Below, one piece after another: positions 1 through 7,991 of a stretch of 64,000 nt of DNA. This stretch comes from Flavobacterium omnivorum. GTDB lineage: Bacteria > Bacteroidota > Bacteroidia > Flavobacteriales > Flavobacteriaceae. The notes under the pieces are model-generated. The model was not told the DNA's origin and did not search any database. It saw only the letters and a program-made list of their open reading frames with translations. The first letter of the stretch is position 1. Each line of letters starts with the position of its first letter. The stretch covers positions 37,822-101,821 of the forward strand of contig NZ_FNDB01000011.1 of assembly GCF_900099915.1 (NCBI RefSeq), given 5' to 3'. Both the position numbers and the translations under genes were made by a program.

Positions 1-305
1 AAACCTGCTTGTTTTCCTGCTTCTTGTGTAGTTGTTGGATAATTTCCTTCACCATAAATATCAGCGACAAAGGCATAATATCCCATTTTAGAAAGCTTTG
101 CTGCGGATTCTTTTGCATGAGTATCAATCCCTTTCCAAGCGGGAAGAATTAGAATACCTGGTTTGGTTTTGTTTCCTTTCTTTGGAGCAACTGACAATCC
201 ATTTAATTTTTGATTTCCATCCGTATATTTTACTGCTTTAAGCTGGGCAAACGCACCATTGGAGAACAATAATAATCCTAAAAAGATAAAAAGAGTATTT
301 TTCAT
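1..305 (-). CDS. dienelactone hydrolase family protein (3' part cut off by window edge)
   Basis: The gene starts at an ATG (complement of 303-305) and runs off the left edge, so only about 101 N-terminal residues are seen. Residues 1-21 form a signal peptide ending Ala-Phe-Ala-Gln, which suggests export. The following segment contains PGILILPAWKG and then MGYYAFVADIYGEG, the typical beta-strand and oxyanion region of alpha/beta-hydrolases of the dienelactone hydrolase family. The catalytic Cys/Asp/His would lie beyond the edge, so activity cannot be judged. It lies 112 bp downstream of an acylase gene on the same strand and may share a role in exported ester or amide hydrolysis, which is inference only. 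Confidence 0.75.
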   Translation of the reverse strand, partial: MKNTLFIFLGLLLFSNGAFAQLKAVKYTDGNQKLNGLSVAPKKGNKTKPGILILPAWKGIDTHAKESAAKLSKMGYYAFVADIYGEGNYPTTTQEAGKQAG

Positions 306-417
306 AATTGTTATTTTTATAGATACAAATTTCTTAATTAAGCAGTTATGAAAGTAAGACTTTAATTTTTTTATCTTATAACTGTATTTTGAATTCTTAT
401 AGTGAAGAACAAAATGT

Positions 418-2616
418 TTATTCGCCAGGATGATAGCTTCGCTCGGCATTTTTTTGTACCTCTTCCTTATAAAACAATACTTCTTTGAATTGTCCTTTTC
501 GATACCGATCTGCTTGGTCGTAAAAATGTTTTGATTTTAGATCACCGCTATTTCCGCCTGCTAGTAATGATTTGGCTTTTATTTTTGGTCCAAATTCTAC
601 CGCACATACAAAACTATTCCCGTTAAATCCATAGCGTTTTTTGGTGTCTTGGTAGGAGCTTTTATAAGCAGGTAAGCTCCCCCAAATTGCTGGGCCATAA
701 GCAATGGGCAGGCTTTCTAAAGCATCATTATAAATCAGATTAATTTCTCCTGAACTTCTTTGGAACCGATTCATTTCTCCCCAAGGAATCTGCCAAGTTC
801 CAAATTTTATTTTCAATTCGTCGACAACCATTTTTAGTTGAGGAATCAATTGTTCAGGAAGTGCATTTTTTGCAAAAGTACGGGTGTTTTCTACTTGGTC
901 CATTTCACCTTCGTTAATGTATACTTTTTGAACAATCTTATCCAATTTATAACCCCATTCGATGGCTAATGTGGTTGCAACAGAATTTTCTTTGGCATAA
1001 TAATCCCAATTTTGTAACTGGCTGATCGGTTCAATTAATTCATTATATAGTGCATCTTCTGTACTAATATTTTTTTTAAAACTGGAGATTAACGAGGGGA
1101 TTAGAACTTCGAACGCCGTTAGTTTAGTATCGTATCCGTCAGCAATTACTTTATCTAATGTATACTTAGTTCCTTTGCTTAATAATCGCACCGCATTTAA
1201 TCCTCTAAAGCTTTCTCCGTCAGGCGCCATATAAGGAAGGTAATTTTCTTTTTTTGGACTATTGTCTCCAGCTACGGTGTAAGGGGTAGAGTTGCAGTTT
1301 TGTAACCAGCCGTTTATAGGATTATAAGAATGAACGGTTTCTGAAACGTCATGCAGTCCCTTCCATTGTGTTGCTGTTGTAGTGCCGTCCATCACTTTTG
1401 ACCAGTTTAAATTTTTATCGCGAATGGGAATAAAATTGCCATGCCAGTAGGCAATGTTTCCCTCTTTGTCAGCATAAACGGTGTTGTTAGATGTATTGGC
1501 TTTTAAATCCATTGCCTTTTTATAGTCTTCAAAACTTTTTGCTTTGGTACGCACCCAACTTTGTTCTAGACTTTTCATGGAGCGGTTATTTGATTTTAAG
1601 CTAATCCATTTCCCATCTCTTTTGGACATAATTGGACCGTTATTGGTAGCATAAGTTTTGAATGTTTTTGGAATTAGTTTTCCGTTTTCTAGATATTTGA
1701 TAGTGATCCATTTTTCGATTATGGGTAACAATTTTTTATCGTATTCGTAAAACAGTTTGTTGTTTTTAGTTGTAATCTTTTCTGCGTACATATCGGCTAC
1801 ATCTACATTTGATGAGGTGTGCATCCAGCCACAACTTTCATTAAATCCTTGGTAAATAAAGAATTGTCCCCAAGTTACAGCCCCATAAGCGTTTAATCCT
1901 TCTTCGCTGCTCATCTGGATTTCTGGTCTGAAATAAAAAGTAGTATGCGGATTAATGTATAAAATGGCATTTCCCGAAGCTGTTTTTGAAGGCGCTATTG
2001 CAAATCCGTTTGAGCCAGTTTGTACGTCTTTTTCACGTTCGATATAAGCGACTTTATCTGTATTTCCAGAATAAAATGCTTTTAATTCTCCAGTGGTTAG
2101 ATCAGCGGTACTAATGGCACCAATGCTGCCGTCAGTCCAAAGTAATGGAAACCAAGGTTCGAAATGAGTCAATAAAGCGGGCTTTACTTCAGGATGATTA
2201 TAGAGGTAAAAGTTAATGCCATCAGCATAACTGTCTAATAGTTTTTTAAGCCATGGAGCGGCTTTTATATAATCGGCTTTGGCTGCTTCGGTATCGATTA
2301 AAAGTTTAATTTCTAAATCATTGTACAAAACAGCTTGTCCTTTAATTTCGGAAAGGCGTCCTAATTTTTCGATGTAATTCATTTCGACACGTTTGAAATC
2401 ATCTTCACATTGTGCATATAACATACCAAATACAGCATCAGCATCAGTTTTACCATATACATGAGCAATTCCCCAATTATCTCTAATAATGGTCACTTGT
2501 TGAGACCGATTTTTAAGTCGCGCTACTTCTTTAGTTGTTGCGTTTTGTGAAAATATTGGAAAACTAAAACAAAAAACTAAAACAAACAGCGGTAAATGAT
2601 TCTTGAAATATTTCAT
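418..2616 (-). CDS. penicillin acylase / acyl-homoserine-lactone acylase family protein
   Basis: This is a 732-residue exported Ntn-hydrolase of the penicillin amidase (S45) family. A signal peptide covers residues 1-23. A short alpha chain is followed by the self-cleavage site: Gly201-Ser202-Asn203-Gly204, where Ser202 would become the N-terminal nucleophile of the beta chain. The downstream SKTASGNAILYINPHT stretch is the usual family signature. Substrates in the family range from beta-lactams to N-acyl-homoserine lactones, and the sequence alone does not choose between them. The start codon lies 1 nt after the stop codon of the upstream cyanophycinase-like gene, so the two are almost certainly co-transcribed and translationally coupled. 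Confidence 0.85.
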   Translation of the reverse strand: MKYFKNHLPLFVLVFCFSFPIFSQNATTKEVARLKNRSQQVTIIRDNWGIAHVYGKTDADAVFGMLYAQCEDDFKRVEMNYIEKLGRLSEIKGQAVLYNDLEIKLLIDTEAAKADYIKAAPWLKKLLDSYADGINFYLYNHPEVKPALLTHFEPWFPLLWTDGSIGAISTADLTTGELKAFYSGNTDKVAYIEREKDVQTGSNGFAIAPSKTASGNAILYINPHTTFYFRPEIQMSSEEGLNAYGAVTWGQFFIYQGFNESCGWMHTSSNVDVADMYAEKITTKNNKLFYEYDKKLLPIIEKWITIKYLENGKLIPKTFKTYATNNGPIMSKRDGKWISLKSNNRSMKSLEQSWVRTKAKSFEDYKKAMDLKANTSNNTVYADKEGNIAYWHGNFIPIRDKNLNWSKVMDGTTTATQWKGLHDVSETVHSYNPINGWLQNCNSTPYTVAGDNSPKKENYLPYMAPDGESFRGLNAVRLLSKGTKYTLDKVIADGYDTKLTAFEVLIPSLISSFKKNISTEDALYNELIEPISQLQNWDYYAKENSVATTLAIEWGYKLDKIVQKVYINEGEMDQVENTRTFAKNALPEQLIPQLKMVVDELKIKFGTWQIPWGEMNRFQRSSGEINLIYNDALESLPIAYGPAIWGSLPAYKSSYQDTKKRYGFNGNSFVCAVEFGPKIKAKSLLAGGNSGDLKSKHFYDQADRYRKGQFKEVLFYKEEVQKNAERSYHPGE

Positions 2617-2617
2617 T

Positions 2618-3481
2618 TTATTGGATTTTAAATTTTTGACCTTGATTATAAACAGCCATTTCTAGGCTTTTGATACTGACCAAATTGGACTTTTTGGACT
2701 TTGTTATTCCTTTTGGTTTTTTGACCACAATTACTTCGCTTTCACCAGCAATTTCGATTTCTTTATTACGTACAATTAACGCAGTGCTTTCATCAATACC
2801 AATTCCTATGTGATCTGGGAATTCAACTAAAGCAGAAAGTAAGCGATTGTACCGGCTCCTTTTTATGAAATGCTGGTCGATAATTACATTTTTGATCAGA
2901 CCTAAACCTAAGGAAGTTTCTAGATTATCGTATCTGATGTTATCAAAAGTTGCGGAGTATTTAGTTTCTAATTTTTGGTTGCCTGTAATCATGTGCTCGC
3001 ACATAACCGCAGCTCCAGCGCTGGTTCCCGCTATTGTACTTCCATTTTCATAAGCTCGGTGAATGGCGGTATATGTTGGCGTATTTTTGATTACATCCAT
3101 AAAACGAGTTTGATCTCCTCCACTAATGAAAATTAGTTTTGCGTTTTGCAAAGAATCATTGAGTGCTTTATTAGTCGTAGATGTGGTATCAAAATTCAGC
3201 ATAATAATTGGATTTGAGGTCAGTTTTTGGAATTGTTCCTTAAAATAAATGTAGGCACTATCCGGTTCTTCGCTTGACATGGGCAAAACAACCACATAAT
3301 CTTTTTTCTTCAACTCAGAAATACTGATTAATTGCGTCATATGCGCATCTGATCGATGTCCGCCTCCAATGATGAATAGTTTCCCTTTTGTATTTTGAGC
3401 CTGAATTGTGAAGCAACACAAAAAAGCAAAAAAGCTACTTCGAACTTTAAGCGCGAGAACAGAATGTAAATGTTTTTTCAT
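2618..3481 (-). CDS. cyanophycinase-like S51 family serine peptidase, exported
   Basis: This 287-residue peptidase belongs to family S51 (cyanophycinase / dipeptidase E). The nucleophile elbow GTSAGA sits at residues 152-157 with Ser154 as the expected nucleophile. FIIGGG near residue 36 and FISGGDQTR near residue 118 are further family motifs. An N-terminal hydrophobic segment (about residues 8-29, ending Ile-Gln-Ala-Gln) predicts export, unlike cytosolic PepE. Cyanophycinases release beta-Asp-Arg dipeptides. The nearby arginase and ornithine aminotransferase genes would suit an arginine-scavenging role, but that link is inferred. It is first in a two-gene unit with the acylase (1 nt gap). 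Confidence 0.8.
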   Translation of the reverse strand: MKKHLHSVLALKVRSSFFAFLCCFTIQAQNTKGKLFIIGGGHRSDAHMTQLISISELKKKDYVVVLPMSSEEPDSAYIYFKEQFQKLTSNPIIMLNFDTTSTTNKALNDSLQNAKLIFISGGDQTRFMDVIKNTPTYTAIHRAYENGSTIAGTSAGAAVMCEHMITGNQKLETKYSATFDNIRYDNLETSLGLGLIKNVIIDQHFIKRSRYNRLLSALVEFPDHIGIGIDESTALIVRNKEIEIAGESEVIVVKKPKGITKSKKSNLVSIKSLEMAVYNQGQKFKIQ

Positions 3482-3523
3482 CTGTATTTTATTGGTTTAG
3501 TCGAAAGTTAAATAGATTCTTAG

Positions 3524-3976
3524 CTATAACGATACATTTCTTTTAAATGCGCAACCCAATTCAATTATAGAATCGGTTTTGGCAATGCCAGGAATAGTGT
3601 CTATTTTTTCATAAAGGACACTGCGCATGTGCTCGTGATCTTTAGCGATGATTTTCACATAAAGCGTAAAAGAGCCAGTAATATAATAACATTCTGTTAT
3701 TTCTGGAATCTTTTTCAATTCCTCAATAATTCGATTTGAATCTTGATCCTTATTTAACGTGATTCCAGTAAACGAACCCCAATCATAGCCCACTTTTTTT
3801 TCATTTATTACTGGTTTTATACCAGTAATAATTCCTTGTTCTGTTAATCGATTGATGCGTTGGTGCACCATGGTGTTTGATATTTTTAAATGAGTCGCAA
3901 TGGCTGAATAGGCCATTCTTCCATCTTTTTCTAGTTCTTTGATGATTTTGATATCGAATTCGTCTAATATATCCAT
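3524..3976 (-). CDS. Lrp/AsnC family transcriptional regulator
   Basis: This 150-residue protein has the standard Lrp/AsnC layout. An N-terminal winged helix-turn-helix (about residues 5-55, including DGRMAYSAIATHLKISNTMVHQRINRL) is followed by a C-terminal RAM/ACT-like ligand domain (about residues 65-145). Family members bind amino acids and regulate their metabolism. The gene is divergent from rocD-rocF with 233 bp between the starts. It is therefore the obvious candidate regulator of arginine/ornithine catabolism, by analogy to Lrp-type regulators such as BkdR, PutR or ArgP-like systems. No operator repeat was identified with confidence in the intergenic region. Confidence 0.88.
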   Translation of the reverse strand: MDILDEFDIKIIKELEKDGRMAYSAIATHLKISNTMVHQRINRLTEQGIITGIKPVINEKKVGYDWGSFTGITLNKDQDSNRIIEELKKIPEITECYYITGSFTLYVKIIAKDHEHMRSVLYEKIDTIPGIAKTDSIIELGCAFKRNVSL

Positions 3977-4150
3977 GTTATTGTTACTATTAATGATGAA
4001 GGTTTTGTAGAGGTATAAATGTACTTATTTTTATTTATTTCGAAAATAGTTGTAAATCGAATTGCTTATTTAAAATAATGACTTATTTTAATGTAAATTA
4101 AAGAAATATTTTCAAATAACATCTTTTTAAAAGTCAAAACATTTATTTTT

Positions 4151-4181
4151 ATTGCTAAATTAAAAAAAAGTAGTAGTTTTG
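4151..4181 (+). promoter_or_regulatory. predicted Bacteroidetes-type promoter of rocD
   Basis: A -7 box TAGTTTTG (4174-4181) matches the Bacteroidetes consensus TANNTTTG. It is preceded by ATTG (4151-4154) at a spacing of 19 nt, close to the -33 TTTG consensus. Transcription would start near 4188, about 22 nt before the rocD ATG. This is pattern matching only. Confidence 0.5.
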
Positions 4182-4209
4182 TGCATTACTATCTTAAAAT
4201 AAAAACATC

Positions 4210-5493
4210 ATGACACATACAGAACAAAACCTTTCTTCAAAATCGGAATCGTTGATAGCAAAAGAGAATCAATATGGAGCTCATAATTACCATCCTTTAC
4301 CAGTAGTTTTAGAACGAGGTGAAGGAGTTCATGTCTGGGATGTGGACGGGAAAAAATATTATGATTTTTTATCGGCATACTCTGCTGTAAATCAAGGGCA
4401 TTGTCATCCTAAAATTGTAGGTGCTATGGTAAAACAAGCACAAACACTAACTTTGACTTCCCGTGCTTTTCATAACGATCAATTAGGACCCTTTGAAGAA
4501 TATGTAACTAAGTACTTTAATTTTGATAAAGTATTGCCCATGAACACTGGTGCAGAAGCAGTGGAAACGGCATTAAAATTATGCAGAAAATGGGCGTATG
4601 AGGTAAAAGGAATTCCTGAAAATCAAGCGCAAATCATTGTATGTGAAAATAATTTTCATGGAAGGACAACAACCATTATTTCCTTTTCAAATGATGAAAG
4701 TGCCCGTAAAAACTTTGGTCCTTTTACTGCTGGATTTATCAAAATACCTTATGATGATGTTGAGGCTTTAGAGAACGTACTGCAATCTTCCAAAAATATT
4801 GCGGGGTTTTTAGTAGAGCCTATTCAAGGAGAAGCGGGTGTTTATGTTCCTACTGAAGGATACTTAGCTAAAGCAAAAGCGCTTTGTGAGCAACATAACG
4901 TTTTATTTATTGCAGATGAAGTACAAACCGGAATTGCTCGTACTGGAAGGTTATTAGCAACTTGTGGGAATTGTGATTGTAAAAATGGTTGTGAAGCAAG
5001 ACCAGAGGTAAAACCAGATATTCTTATTTTAGGAAAAGCAATTTCAGGTGGTGTGTATCCGGTTTCAGCAGTTTTAGCTAATAATCACATCATGAATGTA
5101 ATTAAACCAGGGCAACACGGTTCCACCTTTGGAGGAAATCCAGTTGCTGCCGCTGTCGCTATTGCTGCGCTTGAAGTAGTGAAAGAGGAGAATCTGGCGC
5201 AAAATGCTGCTCATTTAGGAGAAGTTTTAAGAACTGGGCTTAAAGAGATTGCTTCAAGGAATCCTATAATCACCTTGGTTCGTGGCAAAGGATTATTAAA
5301 TGCTATTGTGATTAATAGTGGTGAGGAATCTGATTTAGCTTGGGATATTTGTATTAAATTTAGAGATTATGGTCTATTGGCTAAACCAACTCACGGAAAT
5401 AAAATTCGATTTGCCCCACCGTTAGTCATTACTGAATCGCAGATACAGGAATGTTTGGCTATTATCGAAAAAGCCTTAAACGATTTTAGATAA
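4210..5493 (+). CDS. rocD: ornithine--oxo-acid aminotransferase
   Basis: This 427-residue class III PLP aminotransferase converts ornithine and 2-oxoglutarate to glutamate semialdehyde. The PLP-binding Asp236 lies in IADEVQTG and the Schiff-base lysine is Lys276 in [21 protein letters not shown] (about 112-123) and the GSTFGGNP phosphate-binding segment are also present, and length is normal for the family. A Cys-rich insertion (Cys252, Cys255, Cys257, Cys261) precedes the PLP lysine and resembles a small metal-binding knuckle. It is followed after 10 bp by an arginase gene, so the two form an arginine to ornithine to glutamate semialdehyde catabolic unit, probably under the adjacent Lrp-type regulator. 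Confidence 0.93.
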   Translation: MTHTEQNLSSKSESLIAKENQYGAHNYHPLPVVLERGEGVHVWDVDGKKYYDFLSAYSAVNQGHCHPKIVGAMVKQAQTLTLTSRAFHNDQLGPFEEYVTKYFNFDKVLPMNTGAEAVETALKLCRKWAYEVKGIPENQAQIIVCENNFHGRTTTIISFSNDESARKNFGPFTAGFIKIPYDDVEALENVLQSSKNIAGFLVEPIQGEAGVYVPTEGYLAKAKALCEQHNVLFIADEVQTGIARTGRLLATCGNCDCKNGCEARPEVKPDILILGKAISGGVYPVSAVLANNHIMNVIKPGQHGSTFGGNPVAAAVAIAALEVVKEENLAQNAAHLGEVLRTGLKEIASRNPIITLVRGKGLLNAIVINSGEESDLAWDICIKFRDYGLLAKPTHGNKIRFAPPLVITESQIQECLAIIEKALNDFR

Positions 5494-5503
5494 TTTATAA
5501 ATC

Positions 5504-6466
5504 ATGGGAAAAACGATAAAATTAATAAAGAATAGATCGGATATAGGTGCTGGTACACGAGGATCCGATTTAGGGATTGATGCTATCGAAATTGCAGCAA
5601 TCAATCAGGATAGTGATTATTTTAATCAATTTGAGTTTGAAGACGTAAAGACACACAACGAATCCATATACGACAAAAATAGAAGCTCCTCTGCTAAACG
5701 AATTGAGCATGTTGTGGAGCAATGCACCAGAGTTTCTAATGCAGTAAAGAAAAACTTAGAAGGGAATTATTTTCCAATAGTTTTATCAGGAGATCATTCC
5801 TCGGCATTAGGAACTTTAAGCGGAATTAAAGCAGCGTTTCCAGAGCAAAATATAGGTGTGTTCTGGATTGATGCTCATGCTGATTTGCATTCGCCTTACA
5901 CTTCGCCATCAGGAAATATTCATGGAATGCCCTTGTCTGCGGCTCTTGCTGATGATAATTTGAGTTGCCAGAATAATGATGTAGCTCCAGAAACGCAGCA
6001 GCATTGGGAGGATATGAAAAATATAGGATACAAGGGGCCTAAAGTTTTGGCTGAAAATCTAATTTATTTTGGTGTTCGTGATACCGAGGAGGAAGAGGAT
6101 AAGCAAATTGAAAAACTGAACATTAAAAATTATAAGGTCGACGAAGTAAGGTTTAGAGGATTACAAAAATGTGTTACGGAGGCATTGACTAAAGTCGCTC
6201 ATTGTGAAGTTTTATATATTTCTTTTGATGTGGATTCTATGGATTGCGATATGATTTCATACGGAACAGGAACGCCAGTTCCTAAAGGATTCGATCAGTT
6301 CGAAATCATTGCTATAATTAATCAAATTATTCAAACCAAAAAGGTAGTTTGTATCGAATTTGTAGAAATAAATCCGCTATTGGATACTAAAGGTAATAAA
6401 ATGGCTGAAACTGCTTTTGAAGTATTAGAGGCTATTACATCAGAACTTAGTGTGCCAATAGAATAA
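5504..6466 (+). CDS. rocF: arginase family protein
   Basis: This 320-residue ureohydrolase has all the binuclear manganese ligands: His98 in SGDHSS, Asp123/His125/Asp127 in DAHADLHS, and Asp242/Asp244 in SFDVDSMD. Arginase is favoured over agmatinase or formiminoglutamase because the gene directly follows rocD, whose substrate ornithine is the arginase product. The substrate is still an inference. Pairing of these two enzymes in an Lrp-flanked operon is common in Flavobacteriia. The operon ends in a strong hairpin terminator 20 bp after the stop. Confidence 0.88.
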   Translation: MGKTIKLIKNRSDIGAGTRGSDLGIDAIEIAAINQDSDYFNQFEFEDVKTHNESIYDKNRSSSAKRIEHVVEQCTRVSNAVKKNLEGNYFPIVLSGDHSSALGTLSGIKAAFPEQNIGVFWIDAHADLHSPYTSPSGNIHGMPLSAALADDNLSCQNNDVAPETQQHWEDMKNIGYKGPKVLAENLIYFGVRDTEEEEDKQIEKLNIKNYKVDEVRFRGLQKCVTEALTKVAHCEVLYISFDVDSMDCDMISYGTGTPVPKGFDQFEIIAIINQIIQTKKVVCIEFVEINPLLDTKGNKMAETAFEVLEAITSELSVPIE

Positions 6467-6486
6467 TTTTAAGAGCTATTAAACAT

Positions 6487-6520
6487 AAAAGCCCGAAATC
6501 TTAATTGATTTCGGGCTTTT
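6487..6520. terminator. bidirectional terminator between rocF and susD
   Basis: A perfect 14-bp inverted repeat (6487-6500 and 6507-6520, core GCCCGAAATC) has a 6-nt loop. An A-run precedes it and a T-rich stretch follows on the + strand. It lies between the convergent rocF and susD genes and can end transcription in both directions. Confidence 0.9.
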
Positions 6521-6588
6521 AATTTTTTATGATTTCTGGAAAATAGGCCAGGCGAATTGTGGTTTAATCCAAATAGGGCTAAACTCTA

Positions 6589-7981
6589 TTAACTTCCGTA
6601 ACCAGGATTTTGGGTGATTTTACTATTGGTATCCATTTCTCTTAGAGGAATTGGAAATACTAAAGTATTGTCATTGTAAGGAATTAATTTAGAACCATCG
6701 GCAAATACATCAATATGACGTTTTGTTCTTTTTAAATCATGAATTGCAAATCCTTCCATTGCTAATTCCAACTCGCGTTCTCTTAATATGGAAGCTAAGT
6801 TCACTGTTAATAAATTTGCAGCGTTTGCACGTGTTCTAAGTAAATTTATATCCGCCAATGGCGTGTTACCAAGGAGCGTACCTTCTATGAAATTTGCTTC
6901 AGCTCTAATCAAGTACATCTCAGCAAGACGCATTAATTGTACATCACCAAACTGATTTGTATATTTAGAAGTCAATCGTCTTCCGTTGTCCGGATTGATG
7001 TAATTGAAATTGCGTCTTTCGTCATTAATATCTGTAAATTTAGCCAAGTTAGGTAGATCTAATTTCGATATCACCACCACGGCCTCCATTATTTTCAGAT
7101 GCATATAAATTAGTTACTTCATTTTCTCCCGTTTGTTTTGTGATTTGGATTGCAAAAATATCCTCACTTTGATTGACATCATGATTGAAAGCATTGGCAT
7201 ATTTAGTGGATAGCGTGCGACCACTATTTTCAATTACCTCATGAGCAGCATCTCTAGCAGCAGGATAATTTCCTTGTTGTAAATACACTCTGGCCAATAA
7301 AGCTTTGGCAGCATATTTATCAGCATAAAAACTATTGTCTTCCGGCAGATCAGTATAAGCAAGGTTTAAGCCTGTAATAATTAGCGCGTAAACTTCACTT
7401 ACAGTGCTTCTTTCTTTTGCTAAATCAGTAGTAAAATCATAGATGGCGTTTGGTCTGATGACAACACCTAATTGACTATTGGCTTGGCCTGCTTCATAAG
7501 GTTTTGCGTAAAAACGAACCAGATCAAAATAAGCTAACGATTTCAAAAAAGTTGCTTCAGCTACCATGGTTGCTCGTTTAGCAGGATCCTGTACTTTATC
7601 TATGTTCTCGATAACGGTATTGGCAGCATTAATAATTTGGTAATTTCTAGTATAAATTTGCTGAACAAAACCATTGTTAACTAACATCGTTTTGGAATAC
7701 ATTTGTCTGCATTCTGCAAAAGTTCCTCTCCATCTAAAGTCGGTTGTTGCAGTGATTCCAGTCTGCGCTAATAAATCTGCTGAAGTCAAAATTCGACCGC
7801 CATAAACATCACCATCTGCAGCTGTAGCATAGGCACCTGTTAAGATATTCATAATGCCGGATTCAGTACTTAATGTTACTGTTGCATCCTCATTTTGTCT
7901 TGGATCAATTTCTAATTCACTATCACAACTTGCAAAAAAAGTAGCGAAAAGAATAATTAAGATTAATTTATTTGATTTCAT
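6589..7981 (-). pseudogene. SusD/RagB-like starch-binding outer membrane lipoprotein, frameshifted
   Basis: The reading frame starts at 7981 with a lipoprotein signal (FASC, Cys19) and continues as a SusD-like protein with TPR-type helices. It then hits a stop in a short out-of-frame tail after Gly-Gly-Arg-Gly-Gly-Asp-Ile near 7070. The next frame continues immediately with KLDLPNLAKFTDINDERR and a typical SusD C-terminus (RLAEMYLIRAEA, then the ending ITQNPGYGS). Total length is 1393 nt; removing one nucleotide near 7063-7070 gives a clean 463-residue protein, the normal family size. The gene lies 10 nt downstream of susC. Either susD is inactivated or the base sequence has one extra nucleotide here. 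Confidence 0.8.
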
Positions 7982-7991
7982 TTTTTTATTT

